Part shown: positions 1 to 7,101 of the stretch, piece after piece | How the letters are laid out: every line of letters starts with the position of its first letter | How positions within the stretch are numbered: position 1 is the first letter of the stretch | From: Tardiphaga sp. | GTDB taxonomy: Bacteria; Pseudomonadota; Alphaproteobacteria; Rhizobiales; Xanthobacteraceae | Direction: 5' to 3' | NCBI GenBank assembly: GCA_014377915.1 | Contig: JACMOT010000483.1 | Location: 1 to 10,123 of the forward strand | DNA length: 10,123 bases | Program-made: the position numbers and the translations under genes | Notes under the pieces: generated by a model | Databases searched by the model: none | Seen by the model: the letters and a program-made list of their open reading frames with translations, nothing else | Told to the model about the DNA's origin: nothing

Positions 1-252
1 GCCGAGATGGGGACGCCGCGCTATTTTCCGCTGCTGGAGCGCGCCACCGGCCTTGCCGGCGAGGCCGGTCCGGAAGCCATCATGCCGCTGCGGCGCGGCT
101 CCGACGGCCGGCTCGGCGTCGCCGGCCAGGGCGGCGGCAATACGATCCACGTGCAGATCGCGACCCCGGACGTCGATAGCTTCCGCCGCTCGGAAAGCTA
201 CATCACCGGCCAGATCGCTCGCGCGGTGGCAAGGGGACAACGAAGTTTGTGA
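1..252 (+). CDS. Phage tail tape-measure protein, C-terminal end (5' partial)
   Basis: Only the last 83 codons are present; the gene enters from the left edge in frame 1 and stops at TGA 250-252. The segment carries a GEAGPEAIMPLRRG stretch followed by a GRLGV motif, which is typical of the C-terminus of lambda-type tail tape-measure proteins of prophages and gene transfer agents. It is followed by a Gly-rich linker and a short, charged, probably helical tail. Tape-measure proteins set tail length, sit in the tail lumen and are released on injection. The downstream order (DUF2460, DUF2163, NlpC/P60, large tip protein) is what is expected after a tape-measure gene in RcGTA-like clusters. An ATG at 7 is only an internal Met. 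The next feature, a palindromic repeat, starts six bases after the stop. Confidence 0.8.
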   Translation, partial: AEMGTPRYFPLLERATGLAGEAGPEAIMPLRRGSDGRLGVAGQGGGNTIHVQIATPDVDSFRRSESYITGQIARAVARGQRSL

Positions 253-258
253 GCATGG

Positions 259-381
259 TGTCCCGGACGCGCCGCGGCGTTCTTACGCTGCTGCGCGCAG
301 CCGGGACCGTCCCCAGCGCGAGCGTTCGTGGCGGCCCCGGCTCTGCGAAGCAATACTTCGTATCGCATCGCGTCCGGGGCA
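259..381. repeat. Composite palindromic intergenic repeat, copy A
   Basis: This element almost fills the 149-bp gap between the tape-measure gene and the DUF2460 gene. Its ends are an inverted pair: TGTCCCGGACGCG at 259-271 and CGCGTCCGGGGCA at 369-381, 12 of 13 bases complementary. Each half also folds on its own. The left half has TCCCGG 261-266 against CCGGGA 301-306, and a 7-bp stem 274-280/285-291 (one G-U pair) with loop TCTT. The right half has CCCCGG 335-340 against CCGGGG 374-379, and CGAAG 346-350 against CTTCG 356-360. A related copy lies at 6942-7074. Two inverted hairpin units form a BIME-like pair, as in REP-type elements. Elements resembling this are, from memory, abundant between genes in Bradyrhizobium and its relatives. 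A role in transcript processing or in damping downstream expression is inference. Confidence 0.8.
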
Positions 382-401
382 AGGACCAGTGAGATCCACT
401 C

Positions 402-1040
402 ATGACCGATTTCCACGACATCCTGTTTCCACTCGACATCGCCATCAAGAGCGCCGGCGGGCCGGAGCGGCGCACCGAGATTGTCGCGTTCGGCTCCGGC
501 CGCGAGGCGCGCAATGCGCGCTGGGCGCATTCGCGGCGGCGCTATGACGCCGGCTACGGCATCAAGACGCTGGCCGCGCTGCAAAGCGTGGTGGCGTTTT
601 TCGAGGAGCGACGCGGCCGGCTATACGGCTTTCGCTGGCGCGACCAGCTCGACCACGCCTCCGGCGCGCCGGGCCAAGCGGTGTCACCGCTCGACCAGGG
701 CCTCGGCATCGGAGACGGCGTCATCGCGACGTTCCAGCTGGTGAAGAATTATGGCAGCGGCTTTGCGCCCTATGCGCGGCCGATTGCAAAACCGGTGGCA
801 GATAGCGTGCGCGTCGCGGTGGGCGGCCAGGAGGTCGCGGCCAGCGCGTTCAGTTGCGATGCCGCGACCGTGATCGTCCGCTTCGCCAGCGGCCATGTCC
901 CGGCCGCGGGTGCCGCGATCACCGCCGGGTTTTCGTTCGACATGCCGGTACGCTTCGACACCGATTATCTTGAGGTTGACCTGTCGGCCTTCGCCGCCGG
1001 CGCGATTCCGAAAATCCCGCTGGTGGAGATCCGGCCATGA
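402..1040 (+). CDS. DUF2460 distal tail protein (RcGTA gp12-like)
   Basis: The product has 212 residues, the usual length for the DUF2460 (TIGR02217) family. Family-like features are the N-terminal FHDILFPLDIA stretch, an RRTEIV segment near residue 25, an RRRYDAGYGIK motif near residue 45, a FRWRDQLDH motif near residue 76, and a C-terminal FDMPVRFDTDYLEVDL segment followed by IPLVEIRP. In RcGTA the equivalent protein is the distal tail protein, joining the tail tube to the baseplate hub. The ATG at 402 is the first Met before the conserved N-terminus, but it has only a weak ribosome site (GTGAG-like near 389-393), and the palindromic repeat ends 20 bases upstream. Its stop overlaps the next start as ATGA at 1037-1040, which suggests coupled translation with the DUF2163 gene. 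Confidence 0.9.
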   Translation: MTDFHDILFPLDIAIKSAGGPERRTEIVAFGSGREARNARWAHSRRRYDAGYGIKTLAALQSVVAFFEERRGRLYGFRWRDQLDHASGAPGQAVSPLDQGLGIGDGVIATFQLVKNYGSGFAPYARPIAKPVADSVRVAVGGQEVAASAFSCDAATVIVRFASGHVPAAGAAITAGFSFDMPVRFDTDYLEVDLSAFAAGAIPKIPLVEIRP

Positions 1041-1957
1041 GAACCATCCCCCCAGCGCTGCGGGCCAAACTCGATTCCGGCGTCACCACGCTGGCGCAGG
1101 CCTGGAAGCTGACGCGGCGCGATGGCGTGGTGGCGGGCTTCACCGACCATGATCGCGACCTGGTGATCGATGGAGTCATCTACCGCGCCGGCACCGGTTT
1201 TGGCGCGTCGGAAGCGACCTCGCGGTTCGACCTTTCAGTCGACGGCGGCGACATCGCCGGCGCGCTGGATGACGACACGCTGTGTGAGGCCGACCTCGCG
1301 GCGGGGCGTTACGACGCCGCAGAGATCGAGAGCTGGCTCGTGGACTGGAACGACGTGTCGCTGAAAGTGCTGACGGCACGCAGCACGCTTGGCGAAGTCC
1401 GCCGCGAGGGCACCGCCTTCACCGCGGAATTGCGCGGGCCTGCCGACCGGCTGTCGCAAGAGAGCGGGCGGCTCTACATCGCCAAATGCGGCGCCGATCT
1501 GGGCGATACCAGATGCCGCGCCGATCTCGGCAACCCCGCCTGGCGCGGCCGCGGCACGGTGACGGCGCTGGCCGGCACGTCGATCATGATGGCGGAGGGT
1601 CTGGGTAGTTTTGCCGACGGGCTGTTCAGCGCCGGCCGGCTCGACTGGAGCAGCGGCGGCAATGCCGGACTGGCCGTCGAAGTGAAGCAGCACCGCCTGG
1701 TGGCCGGCGTGGTCCGGCTGACGCTGTGGCAGGCGATGCCGGAGCCGATCGTGGCGGGCGAGGCCTTCATCGTCACCGCCGGCTGCGACAAGAGCTTTGC
1801 GAGCTGCCGCGACCGTTTCGGCAATACCAATAATTTTCGCGGTTTTCCGCGGATCCCCGGCAATGATTTTGTCATGAGCTATCCGACGCCGGGCACCGTC
1901 GCCGATGCCGGCGGCGGCGCCTCGCTGTTCGATCCGGTGCCGGAAGAAATGGGGTAG
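1037..1957 (+). CDS. DUF2163 baseplate hub protein (RcGTA gp13-like)
   Basis: The product has 306 residues, close to the DUF2163 (TIGR02218) norm. The N-terminus has the family's TLAQAWKLTRRDG and GFTDHDRDL segments (about residues 18-41). The C-terminus has a GCDKSF..C.DRFGN..NFRGFP.IPGND signature at about 249-277. Four cysteines stand out: C151, C160, C250 and C257. The spacings C-x8-C and C-x6-C match, from memory, those of lambda tail-tip protein gpL, where the cysteines bind a [4Fe-4S] cluster; cluster binding here is inference. The family forms the baseplate hub between the distal tail ring and the tip protein. The start ATG overlaps the upstream stop and has GGAG at 1025-1028, inside DUF2460. 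The expected tight junction with the NlpC/P60 gene is missing: 687 bp of foreign-looking DNA follows the TAG. Confidence 0.9.
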   Translation: MRTIPPALRAKLDSGVTTLAQAWKLTRRDGVVAGFTDHDRDLVIDGVIYRAGTGFGASEATSRFDLSVDGGDIAGALDDDTLCEADLAAGRYDAAEIESWLVDWNDVSLKVLTARSTLGEVRREGTAFTAELRGPADRLSQESGRLYIAKCGADLGDTRCRADLGNPAWRGRGTVTALAGTSIMMAEGLGSFADGLFSAGRLDWSSGGNAGLAVEVKQHRLVAGVVRLTLWQAMPEPIVAGEAFIVTAGCDKSFASCRDRFGNTNNFRGFPRIPGNDFVMSYPTPGTVADAGGGASLFDPVPEEMG

Positions 1958-2075
1958 GGCCTGGCGCCCGCGGATGCGCTGGGGCTGCCTCAGGCATACT
2001 GGCCGGCGTCGCTCAATGGGCAGCGTTCGCTGGATTTCATGGCGCGGCTGCCGCTTCGCCGGGTGGCCGCGATCG
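1958..2075 (+). other. Unassigned coding-like segment after DUF2163
   Basis: Reading on in the DUF2163 frame past its TAG gives about 40 codons that look coding, with strong G/C at third positions. The peptide includes LPQAYWPASLNGQRSLDF and then MARLPLRRVAAIDV, ending near 2080 where the downstream membrane-protein remnant begins in another frame. It has no start codon with a ribosome site, and after 2080 the frame degenerates and stops at 2156-2158. I do not recognise the family. It could be a scrap of a gene brought in with the insert, a leftover from a deletion, or a chance open frame. The DUF2163 protein already ends at a natural-looking C-terminus, so readthrough seems unlikely. Confidence 0.35.
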
Positions 2076-2476
2076 ATGTCCGTGGTTTGGACGACCGTCG
2101 CCATCATCCTGCTGCTGTTGCCGGGGGGGGTCTTCTTCGTCGGCCTTGCCTCATATGAGCGATTTTCGCGTGAAATCATCCGCAGGGAAGTCGTGAGCGA
2201 AGTGGCGCTGGCGACGATGGTCTCGATCGTTTTGCATTCGCTGTGTCTTGTTTTCCTGAGCGCGATGTCTGGCTTTCGGTTAAGCCCATACTACTGCCTC
2301 TTGCAGAATATGCATCTGTGCCAGCGCCGGAATTGATCCGGCGGGCTTCGTCGCAGTTGGTTTCAGCCGTGCTTTATGTCGTTGCCACGGCGACGATGGG
2401 GCTGGCGTGCGGCGCATGGCTCGCCCTCCTTGTCGTAAGAGGGGCGTGGTCGAAACCACCCAACGCCCGAACGTGA
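2076..2476 (+). pseudogene. Frameshifted, truncated membrane-protein gene (unknown family)
   Basis: From ATG 2076 the frame encodes a hydrophobic helix with PGGVFF at its end (about residues 5-25), a charged loop (YERFSREIIRREVVSE), and a second hydrophobic helix (about 43-65). It then turns into non-membrane sequence and stops at 2334-2336. A frame offset by one base, open from 2174 to the TGA at 2474-2476, continues naturally with LPLAEYASVPAPELIRRAS and a third helix (YVVATATMGLACGAWLALLVV). The two parts read as one protein broken by a single-base loss around 2250-2290, and then cut off soon after helix 3, where a soluble C-terminal part would be expected. Base composition is unlike the neighbours: 61 of 120 bases are G/C at 2221-2340, against about 73 percent in a sampled tip-gene line. 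A run of eight G (2123-2130) lies near the start. The pattern recalls small bacterial accessory membrane proteins of the DUF6338 type, but only weakly. A sequencing error is the alternative to real decay. Confidence 0.55.
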
Positions 2477-2644
2477 CTGCCGATGGTCTTCCCATGGCGG
2501 CGACCCCAGATGGCTGGCGAGACGGCAGCCATCCATCACGATCGATTCCGCTGACGCGCGATTGTTCTCTCGCACCGGACCATCTCGCTTGCACGACCGG
2601 GCACAGCACTCCCGACGACATCTGCTGCGATACGGACATCGTCC
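2477..2644. other. Non-coding remainder of the insert, with a hairpin at 2509-2533
   Basis: I see no convincing gene in these 168 bases; open frames across them lack coding character on both strands. The clearest structure is an 8-bp perfect stem, GATGGCTG 2509-2516 against CAGCCATC 2526-2533, with a 9-base loop. No T-run follows, so it is not a standard intrinsic terminator. A weaker hairpin (ATGG 2483-2486 against CCAT 2492-2495) lies just upstream. The last bases supply only a poor ribosome site (CGGA 2633-2636) for the NlpC/P60 gene. No terminal inverted repeats or target duplications marking the insert edges could be made out. Confidence 0.45.
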
Positions 2645-3085
2645 ATGACCCATGCTGTCACCCGCGAAGCCATTGTCGCCGAGGCGCGCGACTGGATCGG
2701 GACGCGCTACCGGCATCAGGCCTCGCTGAAGGGCGTCGGCTGCGATTGTCTCGGGCTGGTGCGCGGGGTGTGGCGCCATTGCATCGGCGATGAGCCGGAG
2801 ACGCCGCCGCCTTACGCGCCGGACTGGGCGGAAGCCTCCGGCGAGGAAGCACTGGCGCAAGCCGCGTTGCGCCATCTGGTGCCGATTGCGATTGATGAGT
2901 TCAGCGCCGGCGACGTGCTGCTGTTTCGCTGGCGCGACGGCTTTGTCGCCAAGCATACGGCGATCGCCACAGGCGACGGCACCATGATCCATGCCCATGA
3001 CAATGCCGCGGTCTGCGAAGTCGCGCTGGCGCCGTGGTGGCGGCGACGGCTGGCCTTCGCGTTCCGATTTCCGGGAGTGGACTGA
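2645..3085 (+). CDS. NlpC/P60 tail peptidase (RcGTA gp14-like)
   Basis: The product has 146 residues, matching the TIGR02219 phage NlpC/P60 peptidase family. The catalytic cysteine is C35 in the CDCLGLVRGVW stretch. The second catalytic residue is very likely H104 (AKHTAI), with H116 or H118 in MIHAH as the third polar residue. The WIGTRYRHQASLKG lead-in and the C-terminal WWRRRLAFAFRFP are also family-typical. Such proteins are cell-wall peptidases carried on the tail tip that open peptidoglycan during DNA delivery. In related clusters this gene abuts or overlaps the DUF2163 gene; here the insert at 1958-2644 separates them, leaving only a weak ribosome site (CGGA 2633-2636). The stop overlaps the next start by one base (TGATG at 3083-3087). 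The reading frame and active site are intact. Confidence 0.92.
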   Translation: MTHAVTREAIVAEARDWIGTRYRHQASLKGVGCDCLGLVRGVWRHCIGDEPETPPPYAPDWAEASGEEALAQAALRHLVPIAIDEFSAGDVLLFRWRDGFVAKHTAIATGDGTMIHAHDNAAVCEVALAPWWRRRLAFAFRFPGVD

Positions 3086-6000
3086 TGGCCGCACTCGTTC
3101 TCTCCGCGGCTGGCGGCGCCGTTGGCGGCGTGTTCGGGCCGATCGGCGCGATCGCCGGACGGCTGGCCGGCGCGGTGGTCGGCAACATGCTCGACCATGC
3201 GCTGTTGGCCAGTGATACAACGTCGAGCGGGCCGCGGCTTGCCGATCTCGACCTCATGACCTCCACCGAAGGCGCGGCGATCCCGCGCGTCTATGGCCGC
3301 GCCCGGCTCCGCGGCCAGGTGATCTGGGCAACGCAGCTCGAGGAAGTCGCCACCGACGATACCACCTCGTCCGGCGGCAAGGGCTTTGGCGGCGGCGCGA
3401 CGACGACCACCACCACCTACACATACTTCGCGAATTTCGCGGTCGGGCTGTGCGAGGGCGTGATCGGCCGCGTCGGCCGGGTCTGGGCCGACGGCAAGCC
3501 GCTCGATCTCGACGGCGTCAATTTTCGTGTCTATCGCGGCACCGAGGACCAGCTGCCGGACGGGCTGATCGTGGCGAAAGAGGGCAGCGGCAACGCGCCG
3601 GCCTATCGCGGGCTGGCCTATGTCGTCTTCGAACATCTGCCGCTGGCGGATTTCGGCAACCGGCTGCCGCAGCTATCGTTCGAGATCATCCGGCCGATCG
3701 GGCTGCTCGAGCAGATGACCCGCGCGATAACGCTGATCCCGGGCACTACCGAATTCGGCTATGAGCCGTCGGCCGTGGTGCGGATCCTTGGCCCCGGCCA
3801 GTCCGGCGCGGAAAACCGCCATGTCGCGCATGCCCATTCCGATGTGGTGGCGGCGCTCGACGATCTGCAGGGCGTGTGCCCGAACCTGCGGCGCGTCGCC
3901 ATCGTGGTGGCGTGGTTCGGCTCCGACCTGCGCGCCGGCCAGTGCATTGTACGTCCGGGTATCGACAATGCCGCCAAATCCACCAGCCCGTTCACCTGGT
4001 CGGTCGACGGTATGGATAGGCAAAGTGCTTACGTGGTGTCGCAGGTCGACGGCCGTCCGGCGTTTGGCGGCACGCCGTCGGACGCCAGCGTGACGCATCT
4101 GATCGCCGAACTGAAGGCGCGCGGGCTGAAGATCACCTTCTATCCCTTTGTGATGATGGATGTGCCCGCCGGCAACGGCCTGCCGGACCCGTGGAGCGGT
4201 GCCGGGTCGCAGCCGTCTTATCCGTGGCGCGGCCGCATCACCTGCGATCCCGCGCCAGGGCGGCCGGGCTCGCCCGATGGCAGCATGGGCGCGGCGGCGC
4301 AAATCAACAGCTTCTTCACCGGCGGCGCCTGGAACTACCGCCGCATGGTGCTGCATTACGCGCAACTGTGCGCGCAGGCCGGCGGCGTCGATGCGTTCCT
4401 GATCGGCTCCGAGCTGAAGGCGTTGACCCGGCTGCGCTCGGCGCCCGGAATCTATCCGGCGGTTCAGGCGCTGGTGACGCTGGCCACCGAGGTGAAGGCG
4501 ATCGTCGGCGGCGCGCTGGTCACCTATGGCGCGGACTGGACCGAATATGGCGCGCATGTCGTCGATTCCGACGGGTCCGAAGTACGGTTTCCTCTCGATC
4601 CGCTATGGGCCAGCCCGGCGATCGGCGCGGTCGGCATCGATTACTACGCGCCGCTGGCGGACTGGCGCGACGAGGCCGGCCATCTGGATTCCGAACGCGC
4701 CGCCTTGATCTACGACCGCGCTTTCCTGCGCGGCAACGTCTCCGCCGGCGAGGGCTATGACTGGTACTATCCCAACGCCGCCGCGCGCGACGCGCAGGAC
4801 CGCGTCGCCATCACCGACGGGCTGGGAAAACCCTGGACCTTTCGCGTCAAGGACATCTGGAACTGGTGGTCGAACGATCACCATGAACGGGCCGGCCATG
4901 CCGAGATCGGCAGCCCGACCGGCTGGGTGCCGGCCAGCAAGCCGGTCTGGCTCACCGAGGTCGGCTGTCCCGCCGTCGACAAGGGCGCCAATCAGCCCAG
5001 CGTGTTCCCCGATCCGAAATCCTCGGAAAATTTTTCGCCGTATTTTTCGTCGGGCGAGCGCGACGACCTGATGCAGCGCCGCTACCTTGAGGCGCTGATC
5101 GGCGCGTTCGATCCGGCATTCGGCGCCGATGCCGGGTATAATCCGGTGTCGCCGGTCTATGGCAACTACATGATCGACGTCTCCGCGATCCATCTGTGGA
5201 CCTGGGACGCGCGGCCGTATCCGGTATTTCCCGCCGCCGATGATATCTGGAGCGATGCCGCCAACTGGCACGAAGGCCACTGGCTGAACGGCCGGCTCGG
5301 CGGCGCGCCGCTCGATGCGCTGGTCGCAAAGCTGCTGGAGGATGGCGGCGTCGACGGCGTCGACAGCGGCGCGTTGCGGGAGTCCTGCGACGGCTATGTG
5401 GTGGACCGACCGATGGCGCCGCGGGCGATGATCGAGCCGCTGGCGATGGCCTATGCCTTCAACGCCAGCGCGGCCGACGGCACGCTGCGCTTTATCCAGC
5501 GCGGCGGCGCGCCGGTGGCGGAAATTCGGGAAGACGACTTGGTCGCCCCGGACGACGGCGCGCTGTTTCGGCTGACGCGGGCGCAGGAGACCGAACTGCC
5601 GGCGCAGGTCTCGCTCGGTTTCAGCGATGCGCTGGCGGATTACCGGCGCTCGGCCGTGACCTCGCGAAAACTGGTCGGCGGCGCCAGACGGATGCTGCAG
5701 GCCGATCTCGCCGTCGTCACCCATGACGCGGCGGCGTCGCGGCGCGCCGAAATCTGGCTGCAGGATCTGTGGGCCGGGCGCGAGAGCGCGGAGTTGTCCT
5801 TAGGGATCGAGGCGCTGGCGCTGGCACCCGGCGACGTGATCGGCGTCACGCTGAACGGGCGGCGGCGATTGTTCGAGATCGAGGCGCTGGTCGATACCCA
5901 GTCGCGAAACGTCAGCGCGCGCGGCATCGATCCGGAAGTTTTCGCGGTGCCGCTGGCGCTGCCACGATCGCAGCGGCCGGTGATCCCCGCGGCGCTGGGG

Positions 6001-6930
6001 CCGGTGCGAGTGCTGGCGTTGAACCTGCCGACGCCCGATGCGTCGTCGCCGGTGATCCTGACGCGCCTCGCTGTGTTCGCCAATCCGTGGCCGGGATCGG
6101 TGGTGATCTGGCAATCGCGCGACGGCGAAAGCTTTCAGGCGACAGCGGTGGCCGCGACCCCCGCGATAATTGGCGAGACGCTGGATCCGCTGCCGGCCGG
6201 GCCGACCGCGCGCTGGGACCGCGGCAACGCCATTCGCGTGCGATTGCATGGCGGCGCGCTGAATTCGATCTCGGACGCGCGGGTGCTCGACGGCGGCAAT
6301 GCCGCGGCGCTGCGGAACCCCGACGGGGCGTGGGAGATCGTGCAGTTCGCGCACGCCGAGCTGGTCGACGGCCAGACCTGGCGGCTGTCGCGCTGGCTGC
6401 GCGGGCAGGCCGGCTCGGAAGCGGCGATGGTCGCGGAGCTGCCGGCGGGCGCGGCGTTCGTGTTGCTCGACCAGAAGCTGGTGCCGATCGCGCGCGGGCT
6501 CGACGCGCTGGCGCGGCCGCTGCAACTGCGCATCGCGGCCAATGGTCGTCCGCATGACGATCCCAGCGCCGTCGCGCTGACGGTGACGCCGGACGATACC
6601 GCGCTGAAGCCACTGGCGCCGGTGCATGTGGCGGCGGTCCGCCGGAGCGATGGTATTCACCTGTCGTGGATTCGCCGCGGCCGCGTGGATGGTGATGGCT
6701 GGGGCATCGAGGTGCCGCTCGGCGAGGACAGCGAGGCCTACCGGCTGCAGATACTTGCTGGCGCCGCCGTGGTGCGAAGCCTCATCTGCACGACGGCGCA
6801 GGCGGTTTACACCAATGCCGACGAGATCGCCGATTTCGGCGCGCCGCAAGCGCGACTGCGTATTCGTGTGGCGCAGCTTTCCACCACCGTGGGCGCGGGA
6901 TTCGCGACCGAGGTCACGCTGGCGGTTTGA
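3085..6930 (+). CDS. Large tail-tip protein with GTA TIM-barrel-like domain (RcGTA gp15-like)
   Basis: The product has 1281 residues, the size expected for RcGTA gp15 and its homologues. The start at ATG 3085 is chosen because GGGAG at 3073-3077 sits seven bases upstream and the start overlaps the NlpC/P60 stop; an upstream in-frame ATG at 3034 has no such support. Order of parts: a Gly/Ala-rich hydrophobic N-terminus (about 1-35); an N-terminal hub region with PRVYGRARLRGQVIW near 70; a TIM-barrel-like domain (PF13547 type) from about 225 to 735; a phage-tail region to about 950; and a C-terminal beta-rich region. The barrel contains IGSEL (E443) and WLTEVGCPAVDKG (E625), placed like the acid/base and nucleophile of glycoside hydrolases; catalysis is inference. 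The protein forms the tail tip that contacts the cell envelope. The frame is intact throughout. Confidence 0.92.
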   Translation: MAALVLSAAGGAVGGVFGPIGAIAGRLAGAVVGNMLDHALLASDTTSSGPRLADLDLMTSTEGAAIPRVYGRARLRGQVIWATQLEEVATDDTTSSGGKGFGGGATTTTTTYTYFANFAVGLCEGVIGRVGRVWADGKPLDLDGVNFRVYRGTEDQLPDGLIVAKEGSGNAPAYRGLAYVVFEHLPLADFGNRLPQLSFEIIRPIGLLEQMTRAITLIPGTTEFGYEPSAVVRILGPGQSGAENRHVAHAHSDVVAALDDLQGVCPNLRRVAIVVAWFGSDLRAGQCIVRPGIDNAAKSTSPFTWSVDGMDRQSAYVVSQVDGRPAFGGTPSDASVTHLIAELKARGLKITFYPFVMMDVPAGNGLPDPWSGAGSQPSYPWRGRITCDPAPGRPGSPDGSMGAAAQINSFFTGGAWNYRRMVLHYAQLCAQAGGVDAFLIGSELKALTRLRSAPGIYPAVQALVTLATEVKAIVGGALVTYGADWTEYGAHVVDSDGSEVRFPLDPLWASPAIGAVGIDYYAPLADWRDEAGHLDSERAALIYDRAFLRGNVSAGEGYDWYYPNAAARDAQDRVAITDGLGKPWTFRVKDIWNWWSNDHHERAGHAEIGSPTGWVPASKPVWLTEVGCPAVDKGANQPSVFPDPKSSENFSPYFSSGERDDLMQRRYLEALIGAFDPAFGADAGYNPVSPVYGNYMIDVSAIHLWTWDARPYPVFPAADDIWSDAANWHEGHWLNGRLGGAPLDALVAKLLEDGGVDGVDSGALRESCDGYVVDRPMAPRAMIEPLAMAYAFNASAADGTLRFIQRGGAPVAEIREDDLVAPDDGALFRLTRAQETELPAQVSLGFSDALADYRRSAVTSRKLVGGARRMLQADLAVVTHDAAASRRAEIWLQDLWAGRESAELSLGIEALALAPGDVIGVTLNGRRRLFEIEALVDTQSRNVSARGIDPEVFAVPLALPRSQRPVIPAALGPVRVLALNLPTPDASSPVILTRLAVFANPWPGSVVIWQSRDGESFQATAVAATPAIIGETLDPLPAGPTARWDRGNAIRVRLHGGALNSISDARVLDGGNAAALRNPDGAWEIVQFAHAELVDGQTWRLSRWLRGQAGSEAAMVAELPAGAAFVLLDQKLVPIARGLDALARPLQLRIAANGRPHDDPSAVALTVTPDDTALKPLAPVHVAAVRRSDGIHLSWIRRGRVDGDGWGIEVPLGEDSEAYRLQILAGAAVVRSLICTTAQAVYTNADEIADFGAPQARLRIRVAQLSTTVGAGFATEVTLAV

Positions 6931-6941
6931 GCGCGCTTACT

Positions 6942-7074
6942 TGTCCCGGACGCGGTACAGCGCGCTTGCGCTGCTCCGCGGGGCCGGACCGCCACAAACT
7001 CCAGCGTCCGTTACGGCCCAGGCTCAGCGGTGCAGCACGTCGCAAGGGCGACGTATTGCAGCGCGTCCGGGGCA
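6942..7074. repeat. Composite palindromic intergenic repeat, copy B
   Basis: This is a second, diverged copy of the element at 259-381, lying 11 bases after the tip-protein stop. The left end TGTCCCGGACGCG (6942-6954) and right end CGCGTCCGGGGCA (7062-7074) are identical to those of copy A. The left half has CAGCGC 6958-6963 against GCGCTG 6968-6973 with loop GCTT. The right half has ACGTCGC 7037-7043 against GCGACGT 7048-7054 with loop AAGG, and the stem can extend with mismatches to about 7032-7059. GGCCCAGGCTC at 7015-7025 matches GGCCCCGGCTC of copy A at 10 of 11 bases. The interior has diverged and the right hairpin is longer. The stems are kept while the loops and stem sequences differ, which suggests that the fold is what matters or that these are separate insertions of a varied family. 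Confidence 0.8.
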
Positions 7075-7101
7075 CGAGCTTGTTCAACCTGGATAACCCT
7101 C

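Noticed and set aside
53..547. Open frame of 164 codons spanning the tape-measure end, repeat copy A and the DUF2460 start
   Set aside because: It overlaps two real genes in another frame and crosses a palindromic repeat; the translation is Arg/Ala-rich and domain-free.
1235..2179. Long minus-strand open frame (314 codons) opposite DUF2163
   Set aside because: Arg/His/Pro-rich translation without domains, fully opposite a clear DUF2163 gene; a shadow of high-GC codon use.
2441..2468. Possible terminator hairpin (GGGCG/CGCCC around TGGT/ACCA)
   Set aside because: The stem has a five-base bulge, lies inside the remnant's third-helix frame and lacks a following T-run.
2280..2639. Minus-strand 119-codon open frame across the insert
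   Set aside because: No recognisable domain or ribosome site, and the + strand membrane-helix signal is much stronger over its first half.
4603..6849. Long minus-strand open frames (373 and 349 codons) opposite the tip-protein gene
   Set aside because: Their composition is that of antisense high-GC coding sequence, and the + strand gene is unbroken and recognisable along its whole length.
7030..7101. Upstream GTG start for the DUF2793 protein
   Set aside because: The added 24 residues come from the repeat element and precede the conserved DUF2793 N-terminus.
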